DNA of 58,171 nucleotides from CAVPKN01 sp964588495 (lineage in GTDB: Bacteria; Chlamydiota; Chlamydiia; Chlamydiales; JAAKFR01). The position numbers were made by a program, and so were the translations under genes. A model generated the notes under the pieces. It saw only the letters and a program-made list of their open reading frames with translations. It searched no databases and was not told where the DNA came from. Positions 1-9,099 of the stretch are shown here, piece by piece (positions within the stretch are counted from its first letter, which is position 1; every line of letters begins with the position of its first letter). The stretch covers positions 1 to 58,171 of the forward strand of contig CAZPPS010000012.1 in NCBI GenBank assembly GCA_964588495.1, in the 5' to 3' direction.

Positions 1-14
1 CTGTGCGGCGCTTT

Positions 15-719
15 TTAAACTAAAGCGTCTTCTTCTTCCTTAAAGCGGTAGCCGACGCCCCGCACAGTTTCAATCCAGTGGAAGTTGGGGCCCAATTTTT
101 TACGCAGCGCTGCAATGTGCACGTCGATGTTGCGGTCCATGATGAACGCGTCATCGTTTTGGACATCATCGAGAAGCTGGTTACGGGTTAACACTTTGCC
201 ACGGTTTGCCAAAAATCTGCGTAAAATTCCAAATTCTGAAAGAGTGACTGGAATATATTTGTCTCTTTTGCGCAAAAGATAGCGGTCCACTTCGAGAGTA
301 AAATCTCCAAATGAAAGTGTCTTTGCAATTTTTTGCGGCTCTTTTCCACGTCGCAAGACGGCTTTGATGCGGGAGAAGAGAATTTTTGGGGAAAAGGGTT
401 TAGCCACATAGTCATCAGCTCCGAGCTCAAGACCCAAAACGACATCAAGCTCTTCATTTTTCGCAGAGATAATAATAACTGGAATGTTCTTTAGCTCAGG
501 GCTGTGCTTCATTTTACGGCAAATATCAAGACCATTTTGGCCAGGCAGCATGATATCTAAAACAACGAGATCGGGTTTCTCTCTCTCGATAGCTCTAAAA
601 CCGTTAATCCCATCTGTTTCGACATGTAATTTGTAGCCGGAAATATCTGCCTGCAACTTGATAAGGGCAGCGATATCTTCCTCATCTTCAATCAGCAAGA
701 TACTCTTTTTTTGCGTCAT
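15..719 (-). CDS. OmpR/PhoB-family response regulator
   Basis: This gene encodes a two-domain transcriptional regulator of about 234 residues. The receiver domain (about 6-120) keeps the acidic pair E11/D12, the phospho-acceptor D55 in VVLDIMLPG, S85 and K107 in DDYVAKPFSP, so it should be phosphorylated by a histidine kinase. A winged-helix DNA-binding domain (about 135-232) ends in the family-typical TVRGVGYRF. I start it at the ATG at 719 because AAGGAG lies 7 bases upstream; the open frame runs 12 codons further without such a signal. No histidine kinase is visible in the window, so the partner is unknown. Chlamydiae have few OmpR-type regulators, and ChxR is the known atypical one; unlike ChxR this protein has an intact receiver site. 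Confidence 0.9.
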   Translation of the reverse strand: MTQKKSILLIEDEEDIAALIKLQADISGYKLHVETDGINGFRAIEREKPDLVVLDIMLPGQNGLDICRKMKHSPELKNIPVIIISAKNEELDVVLGLELGADDYVAKPFSPKILFSRIKAVLRRGKEPQKIAKTLSFGDFTLEVDRYLLRKRDKYIPVTLSEFGILRRFLANRGKVLTRNQLLDDVQNDDAFIMDRNIDVHIAALRKKLGPNFHWIETVRGVGYRFKEEEDALV

Positions 720-847
720 CTGTTCGCTCCTTTTTGTATATTTTATTCTTATCATGAACTTTTAATAAATGGTATTCTTTTTTGTCCCTTCATCGGAAAA
801 ATAACATACAGAAATAACATCTTTACAAAATCTTGTTGTAATAATTT

Positions 848-876
848 AATTGCAGTAAAGCTTTGTCAAATATAAT
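848..876 (+). promoter_or_regulatory. candidate promoter of the 601-residue TPR gene
   Basis: A perfect TATAAT lies at 871-876, about 25 bases before the ATG at 902, with TTGCAG at 850-855 upstream. The spacing of 15 bases is short for a housekeeping sigma promoter, so the -35 assignment is weak. AAGG at 891-894 serves as the ribosome binding site. The region is very A/T-rich and is shared with the divergent response regulator gene. Confidence 0.3.
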
Positions 877-901
877 ATGTCATCGAAATTAAGGTTCTAT
901 C

Positions 902-2707
902 ATGTTCAAAAAAGCTTTGCTCCTAACAGCGATTTTTGTGACTGCGGCTTCTGCAACCTATTGGAAGGTAAAGCCCAATCATAAAAAACAGACCGAAAAA
1001 GCGCTGCAATACTTAGAGCAAAAAAATCTTCCGGCAGCCGATCTTGCGATTAAAACACTGTGTGCCTCCACACCTTCTTGTAACCAAGCTTTATACCGTG
1101 GTTATATCGAACAGATGCGTCAAGGCTATATTTTATCAGACAAAATCCTTCAAAATGCCTTGAAAGAAGCTAAAAGAGCCGGTTTGGTAGAAGTTGCACA
1201 AGAAATTTATCTGGCACGTGCGATTAATGCCTGGTTTGAAGGAAGAGATTCCGATTTTTCGATGTTTGTGGAGAGCGCCGGCTATTCCAATCCCCATATT
1301 CTTTTCTTTGAGGGGCTCAAAAACTATAAAGATCAGAATTATACAGCCGCTTTGAGCGCCTGGAGCCGTTATGAGACTGCCGATTTAAAAGATTGGATGC
1401 GCTTTGCTATTGAGTATTCCTTTCCTGCGGCTTGGCAAAATGTCCGTATTGCCCACTGTCTGATTGAAAAAGGGGATTTGGCGGCAGGAAGAGAAATTTT
1501 AGAAAGAGAGTCACAGTCGGCCCAAGATCGGCAAACAGAGCTGACAGCTTCTCTTTTTCTTGGACTTTCTTATCTCAAAGAGGCTGCCAGTGTAGCTCAA
1601 GATCAGCGCGCCACCTTTTTTAATATGGCCCGCTTTTATTTTGATCATGTTCCCGCAGCGGACTGCCTTGAAAAGGCTCTGATTCTTGCCCATGTGGAAG
1701 AGATTGTCAAAACGTTGATTGCCCAAATGAATGTTTCCAGTTTCGATTTTATCCATATTTTGCAGCGCTGGGAAACTTTTGCAAGCCTTGATCAGATCGC
1801 TAACTCTTTAGCCGATAAAATGGCAGCACAAAAAAGCGAAGAGAGCCTCCAATTTTGTAATGCTCTAAAACGGGAGTTTTGCGGCACCTATTTTTACAAC
1901 CGTTTATCGCAAAAATTGCTTGCAACGCTCACTTTAGCCCTTCAAAAAGGGGAGACAGAGAACCTCTTTGATCTTTTTTCTTTGATCGAGTCGTTGCACG
2001 AAAATCCCAAGCTTGCAGCCAAAATGATTGCTTCGCTCACTTCTGAAGAGATTTTTGAGACAATCAAAAAAGATAACGCAAGCCTGATGGCAACACGCAA
2101 TTACTTAGCTTTTTGGGAGAAATTAGACCGGAGCCAGACGGAACGTGAACGCCTAGCAAAGACTCTTCTTTTGAGCGCCAAACTTTTTTGGCAAAACGAA
2201 CGGCAGGAGAAAAAAGGGTTAAAATTAATGGAGATTGCCCGTTCCCTTTCACCTCAAAATCCTGTCATTGAAAAAGAAATCGCCACTTTTTTGACCAATT
2301 TGTACACACAGGCAGAAAGTTGCAATATGATCCGCAGGCTCACATTGATTCACGATGCGATGGTGCACTTTGAGATCAATCGTCAAGATCCTGTTTCCAA
2401 AGCCTGCGTTGCCAATCACTTAGCCGATGCCGAATATCTTTATGGAACACACGATTATCCAACTGCCAAAACACATGCGTCGTGGGTCTTAAAGCTCGAT
2501 CCTCAAAATGAGGGAGCAAGACGTCTTGCAGGCCTCTGTTTTTTCCATCTCGGAGACTACGATAGAGCCCTTTGCTACTTGAAAGGTTTAACAGATCCCG
2601 ATGAGGATGCCTGCCGTGCTTTGATGCTAAGCCAGGTTTTTGCAAGCCAAGCCCAAGGCAAACATATTTGTCAGTCAGAGATTCCAAATTCTTTAGATGA
2701 GGATTGA
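902..2707 (+). CDS. TPR-like repeat protein, exported or membrane-anchored
   Basis: The 601-residue product begins with a short hydrophobic segment (about residues 5-20, ALLLTAIFVTAASATYW) that looks like a signal peptide or N-terminal anchor. The rest is helical. The stretches around 32-60 and 520-580 have the spacing of tetratricopeptide repeats, for example YPTAKTHASWVLKLDPQNEG and LGDYDRALCYLKGL. TPR proteins are scaffolds for protein-protein contacts, and the partner here is unknown. The gene stands alone, divergent from the response regulator, which might control it. I do not recognise an orthologue with a known role. Confidence 0.7.
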   Translation: MFKKALLLTAIFVTAASATYWKVKPNHKKQTEKALQYLEQKNLPAADLAIKTLCASTPSCNQALYRGYIEQMRQGYILSDKILQNALKEAKRAGLVEVAQEIYLARAINAWFEGRDSDFSMFVESAGYSNPHILFFEGLKNYKDQNYTAALSAWSRYETADLKDWMRFAIEYSFPAAWQNVRIAHCLIEKGDLAAGREILERESQSAQDRQTELTASLFLGLSYLKEAASVAQDQRATFFNMARFYFDHVPAADCLEKALILAHVEEIVKTLIAQMNVSSFDFIHILQRWETFASLDQIANSLADKMAAQKSEESLQFCNALKREFCGTYFYNRLSQKLLATLTLALQKGETENLFDLFSLIESLHENPKLAAKMIASLTSEEIFETIKKDNASLMATRNYLAFWEKLDRSQTERERLAKTLLLSAKLFWQNERQEKKGLKLMEIARSLSPQNPVIEKEIATFLTNLYTQAESCNMIRRLTLIHDAMVHFEINRQDPVSKACVANHLADAEYLYGTHDYPTAKTHASWVLKLDPQNEGARRLAGLCFFHLGDYDRALCYLKGLTDPDEDACRALMLSQVFASQAQGKHICQSEIPNSLDED

Positions 2708-2727
2708 TCTAATTTGTAAAGACTATC

Positions 2728-2820
2728 CTGCTTATCATGCCGCTTGCGCTCTTGCCTATCATGTTATTTCCTCTAGACAAGAAACAGGATAGACAAGATC
2801 GCAAGCGGCATGATAAACAG
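2728..2820. repeat. inverted repeat, CATGCCGCTTGCG hairpin
   Basis: Left arm 2728-2770 and right arm about 2781-2820 are near-complementary, with CTTATCATGCCGCTTGCG facing CGCAAGCGGCATGATAAA. A related single arm lies at 52379-52425. It sits between two genes on the same strand and could form a large hairpin in RNA. It appears to belong to the same broad family as the hairpins near 7.3, 9.1 and 12.9 kb, which share CATGATAA and TATCCT words. Confidence 0.75.
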
Positions 2821-2889
2821 ATGTGCTGTTTTATGGATTAAAATGCCCCGCTAAGCTTGTAGACAAGTTTAGTGTATCACACGTGTGCA

Positions 2890-3918
2890 ATGGCAACAGA
2901 AACAATACTAGATAAACAAAACTACCTCGCCCAGGTACATCGCCTGTGGAATCCGGCGTTGCGGCAATTGAATCGCCTCTTGCGCTTCACGATTGTGTTC
3001 AACGTTGCGTTTTTGTGCATCGCCGGTTTCGAAATTGCCCTTTTTCTCTCATTTTTTGCCCTGCTCAGCAAATCTTCTGTCCTAGCCTTTACTTTGGCCA
3101 TTTTTTTCATGACTATTTTTTCTTATTTTGCCCTGAAGCTCTACCTACAGGCTAAAAAACCCGATCAGCTCATGTCTATTTGTGAACAGTATTTGGAAAA
3201 ATGTAAAGAGATCATCCGCTATCAGGAGGGGATTCCAGAGCACCACATGGCTTTAGGAAATGCTGCCCACAAATTTGCAGCTGCCCTTCACGAAAAAGAG
3301 TACAGCTATTATCCCCCCCCCTTTTTTTTAAAATCGCTGGGTCCTTCGCTGGAGCGTTTTAGCTGCTTTTGCCACTGGAAAGATTTACATAAAATGAAAG
3401 AGTTGCTCCTCACAACGGCAGTTGATGAGCATTTGAAAATCGTTAAATGTGAGCCCACCAATCTGGAGGTGCACGCTTCTTTAGCAAATGCGTATGTTTT
3501 GCTCTCAAGTCTTTACGCCGATCCCCGCAAATACCACGACTATGATGAAGAGCGCTACGTTCCCTTAGAGCGGTATTCAAGTGCTATGCAAAACAAATTC
3601 CGGGGGATTGCCGAGAGAGCTATCGAGGAGTTCAAGATCCTCAACGATTATGCCCCTGATGATCCTTGGGTGCATGTTCAGCTTGCCTATTCTTATCACG
3701 ATCTGCAGATGCCCGAAGAGGAGATCCGTGAATATGAGATCATTTTAAACTTACGCCCCGACGACAAAGACACGCTCTTTAAGCTGGGCATGCTCTACTT
3801 CCAACAAGGGCTAAACGCGCAAGGCTTGCGCATCTACGAGCGCCTCAAGCGCACCAACTACAAAAAAGCCGAAAACCTCATCAAATTCTACGGCTCCTAC
3901 GAGAAGGAAGAGGATTAA
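2890..3918 (+). CDS. membrane-anchored TPR protein
   Basis: The product is about 342 residues from the ATG at 2890 (a GTG six codons earlier is less likely). It has a pair of hydrophobic segments near residues 32-85 that should span the inner membrane as a hairpin. A mostly helical cytoplasmic or periplasmic part follows, with TPR-like units at the C-terminus (around NDYAPDDPWVHVQLAYSY and LNLRPDDKDTLFKLGMLYF). The role is unknown; TPRs suggest a protein-binding adaptor. The gene contains a run of nine C followed by eight T at 3313-3329, encoding PPPFF, which could slip during replication. Confidence 0.7.
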   Translation: MATETILDKQNYLAQVHRLWNPALRQLNRLLRFTIVFNVAFLCIAGFEIALFLSFFALLSKSSVLAFTLAIFFMTIFSYFALKLYLQAKKPDQLMSICEQYLEKCKEIIRYQEGIPEHHMALGNAAHKFAAALHEKEYSYYPPPFFLKSLGPSLERFSCFCHWKDLHKMKELLLTTAVDEHLKIVKCEPTNLEVHASLANAYVLLSSLYADPRKYHDYDEERYVPLERYSSAMQNKFRGIAERAIEEFKILNDYAPDDPWVHVQLAYSYHDLQMPEEEIREYEIILNLRPDDKDTLFKLGMLYFQQGLNAQGLRIYERLKRTNYKKAENLIKFYGSYEKEED

Positions 3919-3969
3919 CCTTAACAAACTCCGTACTCCATTTAACAAAGAGGGAGTGCCTATTTTTTT

Positions 3970-4145
3970 TCTTTTCTCTGTGTCCTCTGTGTGCTCTGTG
4001 GTTTTTTAAAATGCCTCACAGACTTAAGTGACGCAGCGTTTCGTTTTTTTTTAAACCACAGAGAACAGAGAGGACACAGAGAGAAGAAATATAGCATCCT
4101 ATCTCTTTGCGCCTTTGTGTCTTTGCTCTCTTTGCGTTAAAACAG
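3970..4145. repeat. nested ACAGAG/GCAAAG hairpin element, copy 1
   Basis: CTCTGTGTCCTCTGTG at the left faces CACAGAG...AGGACACAGAG at the right, around a core containing ATGCCTCACAGACTTAAGTG. The right flank continues with TTTGCGCC...CTTTGCGTT. The same layout recurs near 28.9, 34.8, 45.1 and 58.1 kb. It lies between a plus-strand gene and a minus-strand gene, so it may act as a bidirectional terminator. Confidence 0.8.
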
Positions 4146-4163
4146 GCTTGGAATCGGGAATTG

Positions 4164-5069
4164 TTAGATCACCCAAGTGCCGATGACGAGGCCCAAGGTG
4201 CACACAGCATTGGCCCACCAGTTGACTTTCTCTTTGTAGAGAAGCTGGGCCCAGCCGTTGCAGATTAGGATAATGCCGACAGAAAAGACAGGGAAGATCA
4301 TCGCGTTTTCCCAAGGTGCCGCCTTTTGGGGGGCGAGTATGAGGAAAAACGTACAAGCTCCGTTTGCAAAGCCTCCCAAGATTCCAAATAGGATCTCTTT
4401 CCCTTTGGGCATTCTGTGGTGGCTGGCGAAATAAACGATCCACTGGAAAAGGGCGCCCACAAAGAAGATCGCTGGCATGAACCAGGCAGTTCTAGAGGCA
4501 TCTAATTGGAAAGGGATGAGGCTTGAGGGGGGAAGGTCGGTTTTCAAAACCATCGCCCACCATTGGAGAAAGACCAAAAATAAGGTGTGGATCGCGAAAA
4601 TAAAGAGGGCGAATAAAATCCACGTCGTTTTGTTGGGATTTTTTTCTGTGGTCCAGCCAGCCCAAAAAAGGCCCAAGACCACTAACAAAGAGCCAATGCC
4701 ATTGAAAAGGGTATACGGATGGTGAAAAGCGGCTCCAAAAAGGAGGGCCATCAAGATGGCGGGCATCACTGAAGAGGTGTTGAGGATGGCAAAGGTAAGG
4801 CCAGGAGGCCCTTTTTCTAACGTTTTGCCCAGCCCCCACATGAGAGCACCTAGAATCAAGCCTCCCAAAAGTCCCATTTGCACAGTTGTCCCGTCCCAGA
4901 CGTAATTATCTGTCCTGACGGGGTTGAGCAAAATCATGATGACAAAGGAAAATGTCAGCTGTGTGACAAGATAAGCTTTGCTAGAGCCGCCTGCATCGAT
5001 GCTACGGCGGAGGGCAAAGTTGCTAATCGAAGCTAAAATAGCAGCTAGCGCTGCGAAAAAGATTCCCAT
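4164..5069 (-). CDS. DMT-superfamily (EamA-like) transporter
   Basis: The 301-residue protein is hydrophobic throughout, with about ten predicted membrane spans in two halves, as in the drug/metabolite transporter superfamily. Recognisable features are the small-residue-rich first span (ALAAILASISNFALRR) and the paired GLLGGLILGALMWGLGK and GPPGLTFAILNTSSVMPA segments that resemble an EamA unit. It should move a small metabolite across the inner membrane; the substrate cannot be told from sequence. It is divergent from the VWA gene with only 20 bases between the start codons, so the two promoters probably overlap coding sequence. Confidence 0.7.
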   Translation of the reverse strand: MGIFFAALAAILASISNFALRRSIDAGGSSKAYLVTQLTFSFVIMILLNPVRTDNYVWDGTTVQMGLLGGLILGALMWGLGKTLEKGPPGLTFAILNTSSVMPAILMALLFGAAFHHPYTLFNGIGSLLVVLGLFWAGWTTEKNPNKTTWILFALFIFAIHTLFLVFLQWWAMVLKTDLPPSSLIPFQLDASRTAWFMPAIFFVGALFQWIVYFASHHRMPKGKEILFGILGGFANGACTFFLILAPQKAAPWENAMIFPVFSVGIILICNGWAQLLYKEKVNWWANAVCTLGLVIGTWVI

Positions 5070-5089
5070 AAAATTGTAAGAAGAGTGTA

Positions 5090-6223
5090 ATGAAAACCAG
5101 TAATTTCAATAAACATCCGTTTATGCTTTTGCGTGCGTTTCTCTTTTTTTTCTTCATGTCGGGGATTGTGTGGCCAGGCGAAGAAATCCCATCTTCTGAG
5201 CATTTTGACATTTTGGTTGAGTATGCCCCCAAACAGGCAAGGCCAGGATACGTTTTTAAAATCAGCCTTGTCCCTCACAGTGATGTGACATTTAAAAAAA
5301 TCAGGCAAAATTTTTACTTTTTAATCGACCGTTCGAACTCGATCTCAAAATCCCGCTTTTCTCTAAATAAACACGCGGTTTTCAATGCATTGAATTTTTT
5401 AAATCCCGGCGATTGTTTTAACATCCTTCTTTTTGATGGTCATGTGACCCAATTTTCTCCCAATGCTGTTGTTTGTTCTCCAGAAACCCTAGTCTCTGCT
5501 CGCGAATTTTTAGAAAAGCAGGGGCATGGGGGTTTTTTTGCGGGAGCGCCGCTCTATGCTTCCTTAAAAAAAATGATCCCCACAGCTTTATCTGAAAATG
5601 AAATGAATGCGGCCATTTTGCTCTCAGATGGAGATCAATATCTCTCTCAAGAAAATCAAAGATTGACGATTGGAAGATTTTCTTCTGAAAATAAAGGAAA
5701 AGTATCCCTGTATGCCCTAGCTTCGGGTCCTAAAAACAATCTTCCTCTACTCGATTTGCTGAGCACTTTTAACAAAGGGTTTTTGCTCCATGTGCAAGAT
5801 CACAGGGCTATAGGGGAGAGGTTGAATTTTTTGATGCGCACGCTGCAACATCCGATTGGCAATCAGATCACAGCGTCTGCAAACTCTGACGATAAATCGA
5901 TGCTCATCATGTTGCAGCCCAAAGCTGCCCGCATTCCGAATCTCTATCAAAATCGCCCTTTTGTCCTTTACGGCACGACTAATAAATTATCTGATTTTGA
6001 ACTTGTTCTCCAGGGTAAATGTGCAGATCTTGCTTTTGAGATCCGAAAAAAGGTTACTTTTAAAGAGGCCAAGCTCGATACCTATTTTGTAGAAAGAAAC
6101 TGGACGCAGCTCCTTGTTCAAGAGTTTTATGAACGGTACTTTGAAGAAGGAAGCTTAGCTCACTTGCAAGCAGCCAAACAACTGCTCATTCCTTTAAATT
6201 TGCCAACACCTCTGATCGATTAA
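5090..6223 (+). CDS. exported von Willebrand factor A domain protein
   Basis: The 377-residue protein has an N-terminal hydrophobic stretch (about 12-29, MLLRAFLFFFFMSGIVW) that fits a signal peptide. A VWA domain follows, with a metal-ion-dependent adhesion site: DRSNS near residue 83 matches DxSxS, and LLSDGDQ near 178 supplies the later acidic position. VWA domains bind protein ligands through a divalent ion. The stop codon overlaps the start of rsmD (TAATG), so the genes are probably co-transcribed, although no functional link is obvious. Whether it stays periplasmic or reaches the surface cannot be decided. Confidence 0.75.
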   Translation: MKTSNFNKHPFMLLRAFLFFFFMSGIVWPGEEIPSSEHFDILVEYAPKQARPGYVFKISLVPHSDVTFKKIRQNFYFLIDRSNSISKSRFSLNKHAVFNALNFLNPGDCFNILLFDGHVTQFSPNAVVCSPETLVSAREFLEKQGHGGFFAGAPLYASLKKMIPTALSENEMNAAILLSDGDQYLSQENQRLTIGRFSSENKGKVSLYALASGPKNNLPLLDLLSTFNKGFLLHVQDHRAIGERLNFLMRTLQHPIGNQITASANSDDKSMLIMLQPKAARIPNLYQNRPFVLYGTTNKLSDFELVLQGKCADLAFEIRKKVTFKEAKLDTYFVERNWTQLLVQEFYERYFEEGSLAHLQAAKQLLIPLNLPTPLID

Positions 6224-6780
6224 TGTATATCATTGCAGGAAAATATAAAAAGCAGCAGCTGGCTGTCCCTAAAACCGATAAAGTGCGCCCCACAACTTCC
6301 ATGGCGCGCGAGACTTTGTTTAACATTTGCCAGAATCAAATTGAGGGGAGCCGCTTTCTCGATGTATTTGCAGGCTCTGGCGCGATGGGGCTGGAAGCAC
6401 TCAGCCGGGGAGCCTCAACTGTCACGTTTATTGACAATAACAGAGCATCGATTGCTGCCATTAAGGAAAATATTAAAAAGCTCAAAGTAGAACAAGAGGC
6501 CAAAGTCTTGCAACTTGATGTATTTAAGTCGCTTGAACTTTTGAGTCGCTATCTTGAAACATTTGATTTGATTTATGTCGATCCTCCTTATGGAGAGAAC
6601 TTCAGTACGCTTGTCGTCGAGTTTTTAGATTCCCACCCGCTTCTTGCAAAAAATGGGTCTTTGTTTGTTGAAGATACAAAATTTGAACAACCCCCAATCA
6701 AAAATCTAGTCCTCCACGGAGAACGGAGATTGGGAAAAGGGCATTTATATGAATACCGTTTTGTTTCCAGGGACGTTTGA
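6223..6780 (+). CDS. rsmD: 16S rRNA (guanine966-N2)-methyltransferase RsmD
   Basis: The 185-residue enzyme methylates G966 of 16S rRNA using S-adenosylmethionine. It shows the family signatures: the N-terminal IIAGKYK...VRPTTSMARETLFN, the SAM-binding FLDVFAGSGAMGLEALSRG, and the catalytic DPPYGE. Its length is typical. The start overlaps the stop of the VWA gene, and its end overlaps coaD by 32 bases. An rsmD-coaD pair is common in many bacteria, which supports both calls. Confidence 0.95.
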   Translation: MYIIAGKYKKQQLAVPKTDKVRPTTSMARETLFNICQNQIEGSRFLDVFAGSGAMGLEALSRGASTVTFIDNNRASIAAIKENIKKLKVEQEAKVLQLDVFKSLELLSRYLETFDLIYVDPPYGENFSTLVVEFLDSHPLLAKNGSLFVEDTKFEQPPIKNLVLHGERRLGKGHLYEYRFVSRDV

Positions 6781-7234
6781 TCCTCCTACTTTGGGCCATC
6801 AAGACATTATCCTGCGAGCAGCGCGTCTTGCAAAAAAGCTGATCATTGGAGTCGCTCAAAATTCCCGCAAATCAAACTTTGCCTTCACAACAGAAGAGCG
6901 CATCGCTCTTCTCAAAGAGTTGACCAAGGATGAAAAAAACATTGAAGTGGTGCAGATTGAGGGGCTCATCGTCGACTTTGCAAAAGAGCATCAGATCGAC
7001 TGTCTTATTCGGGGCCTCAGGGCCTTTTCCGACATGGAAACTGAATTCCAGATGGCCCTTGTGAATAAAAAAATCGGCAACCTTGAAACCCTGTTTTTCA
7101 TGACAGAGGGGAAATTTTCCCACATCAGCTCTACCTTGATCCGCGAGATTGCCTCTTGTGGGCATCACCTCCAAGATTTCGTCCCCGCTCCGATCGAGGA
7201 GAGAGTGCGCGCCCGCTTAAACTCGCTTACGTAA
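6749..7234 (+). CDS. coaD: phosphopantetheine adenylyltransferase CoaD
   Basis: This 161-residue enzyme transfers AMP from ATP to 4'-phosphopantetheine, the penultimate step of coenzyme A synthesis. It carries the nucleotidyltransferase signature FPGTFDPPTLGHQDII (T/HxGH) and the second motif SSTLIRE. AAAAGGG lies 8 bases before the ATG, inside the end of rsmD. The final step, CoaE, is encoded at 23267-23869 in the same window. Confidence 0.96.
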   Translation: MNTVLFPGTFDPPTLGHQDIILRAARLAKKLIIGVAQNSRKSNFAFTTEERIALLKELTKDEKNIEVVQIEGLIVDFAKEHQIDCLIRGLRAFSDMETEFQMALVNKKIGNLETLFFMTEGKFSHISSTLIREIASCGHHLQDFVPAPIEERVRARLNSLT

Positions 7235-7296
7235 GAGTTGCGAAGAAGCCACGATAAGAATGATAGGAAATGAAGGTGTATACCGATTATTCTGCG

Positions 7297-7437
7297 AGAG
7301 AGCTTGATAAGAAGGATAGGCTTGATAGGCATGATAAAAAAATATAAATAGAGTTCAAAAAGTATTAAACTTTATGAATTTAAGATTTTTCTATCCTTAT
7401 CATGCATATCAAGCATATCCTTCTTGTCAAGCTCTCT
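7297..7437. repeat. inverted repeat, ATCCTTCTTATC-type hairpin
   Basis: Arms at 7297-7337 and 7397-7437 are about 41 bases each with only a few mismatches (AGCTTGATAAGAAGGATAGG facing its complement), separated by 59 A/T-rich bases. It lies in the 227-base gap between convergent coaD and the NSS symporter and could end transcription on both strands. The right arm closely matches the right arm of the hairpin at 12881-12985. Confidence 0.85.
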
Positions 7438-7461
7438 TATTTTGCTAGTAAGTTGTTTATC

Positions 7462-8955
7462 CTATCCCTGCTTTGGAGAACTAAGCTCGGTTGCTTTATC
7501 CTGGCGATAGGAAAGAACAAATCCAGCACCAAGAACGAGCACAAGCCACAACAACCTGTAGACAAACGCTGTTGTGATCCCAGACATGGCTTCCTGGTAG
7601 AGAGCGCCGATCAAGCTGAAGCTCAAGAGGGGCAAGACCACATATTTGAGCGCGTAGTAGGGATATGTGCGCGCAGAACCCTTCATCCAGACGCTATCGT
7701 TGCCGATGACCTTTGAGAGCATGAGGAAAAGGATGATTTGGACAATGCCACCCACGAGCATCGCATTTCCCAAAACCATCGGAGCCAAGGCGCCGAGAAG
7801 GTGTTGGCCATTGCCCATGCAGAAGGGGAGGGCTAAAGCTGAGACAAAAACCATCGCCATTCCAACAGCTTTTTTACGTGTTTTTCCAAATTCGACCTCA
7901 ATATTGCCAGCGACACTCTCTACGATGGAGAAAAAGCCGGTGACTCCTGCGATGAAGACGCAAAAGAAGAAGATAGGGCCCAAAATGCGGGAAACAACCT
8001 CTCCCAATTGAGCTAAAATGGCTGGGAAGATTACAAAGCCAATTTCAAAGGCCGAATCTGAACGGACAAGCTCATTAAATGCGATGCCACTTGTGTGGCT
8101 CATAAAGCCAATACAGCCAAAGACGGCGAAGCCCGCAATAAAGGAGATGACAAAATCGCCGATTGCCACCTTAAACATCGCGCGCCGTACATTGAATGAC
8201 TCGGGGTTATGTCTTGAGTAGCCGGTCACAATTCCAAGGCCTAATGAGAGGCTGAAAAACACCTGTCCGAAAACATCGCGCCACAAAAGCCAATCACCTA
8301 AACGGGAAAAATCGGGGATCAAATAATGTTGGATCCCAAGGGTGGCTCCGGGAAGAAAGGTGACGGCAATTCCGAAGACCAAAACAAGGAGGCCAAGAAG
8401 GGGCATGAAAATCGTACAAATTTTTTCAACACCCGAGTGGATATTACGGGCCAAAACAGCCCAGGAAAATGCAATCACCACAAGTGTCGAGATCAAAACC
8501 CCGGTCGCAATCCCTCCAATGTTAGTCAAAGAGCCTGAATCGTTTAAAAAATGGTGTTTAAAGAAAAAGGCGGTATCTGCTCCAATGGTTCCCGTCGCTG
8601 AAAACCAGGTATAACCCACGGCATAGCCTGTCAACACGACATAGAAGCCGCCGATTGTGGCACATGTGAGGACAGCAAGCCAGCCCAAGACTTTTCCTGT
8701 GGTGCCGGCAACCTGTCCCAGGGCAGAGACAACAGGAAGCTTAGTCCGTTGACCAACAATGCCCTCTAAGATCAACATTGGAATTCCCACAATCAAATGG
8801 GCCATAATGTAGGGGATTAAAAAAGCGCCGCCCCCATTTTTATAGCAAAGGGCACTAAAGCTCAGGACATTAGCAAATCCAACTGCTGAGCCGATCATCG
8901 ACCAGATGTAACCAGCTTCTTTGCTCCATGTTTGTTGCTTTTCTGCGTGCGCCAT
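7462..8955 (-). CDS. sodium-dependent amino-acid symporter (NSS/SNF family)
   Basis: The 497-residue protein is an inner-membrane NSS symporter, the LeuT/MhsT fold. The start of span 1 is diagnostic: IWSMIGSAVGFANVLSFS, with unwound small residues, followed by NGGGAFLIPY. About eleven to twelve spans can be drawn. It should couple sodium entry to uptake of an amino acid, fitting a bacterium that takes amino acids from its host; chlamydiae are known to encode such a transporter. AGGA precedes the ATG. It converges with coaD across a hairpin repeat. Confidence 0.9.
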   Translation of the reverse strand: MAHAEKQQTWSKEAGYIWSMIGSAVGFANVLSFSALCYKNGGGAFLIPYIMAHLIVGIPMLILEGIVGQRTKLPVVSALGQVAGTTGKVLGWLAVLTCATIGGFYVVLTGYAVGYTWFSATGTIGADTAFFFKHHFLNDSGSLTNIGGIATGVLISTLVVIAFSWAVLARNIHSGVEKICTIFMPLLGLLVLVFGIAVTFLPGATLGIQHYLIPDFSRLGDWLLWRDVFGQVFFSLSLGLGIVTGYSRHNPESFNVRRAMFKVAIGDFVISFIAGFAVFGCIGFMSHTSGIAFNELVRSDSAFEIGFVIFPAILAQLGEVVSRILGPIFFFCVFIAGVTGFFSIVESVAGNIEVEFGKTRKKAVGMAMVFVSALALPFCMGNGQHLLGALAPMVLGNAMLVGGIVQIILFLMLSKVIGNDSVWMKGSARTYPYYALKYVVLPLLSFSLIGALYQEAMSGITTAFVYRLLWLVLVLGAGFVLSYRQDKATELSSPKQG

Positions 8956-9099
8956 AGTTTCCTGCTTTTAAAAAAGAATAAGCACCAAAATTTTAGCAGA
9001 ATTCAACAATTAATTAAAGAAACTTAAAGAGATGCGGTTTTAATAAGTATAGCACGATTAGAAGGATCAGAGAGACGTGGTGTGGATAAAAGGAACAAA

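Noticed and set aside
3970..4145. Possible CRISPR array from the short recurring ACAGAG and CTCTGTG words
   Set aside because: The words form palindromic arms, not regularly spaced direct repeats with unique spacers, and no cas genes are present.
7402..7716. 104-codon plus-strand frame starting in the hairpin after coaD
   Set aside because: It lies mostly antisense to the NSS symporter, has no ribosome binding site and encodes a low-complexity Lys/His-rich tail; the symporter frame is certain.
8326..8614. Lys-rich plus-strand frames inside the NSS symporter
   Set aside because: Their composition is the complement of hydrophobic membrane-span codons, a common shadow effect.
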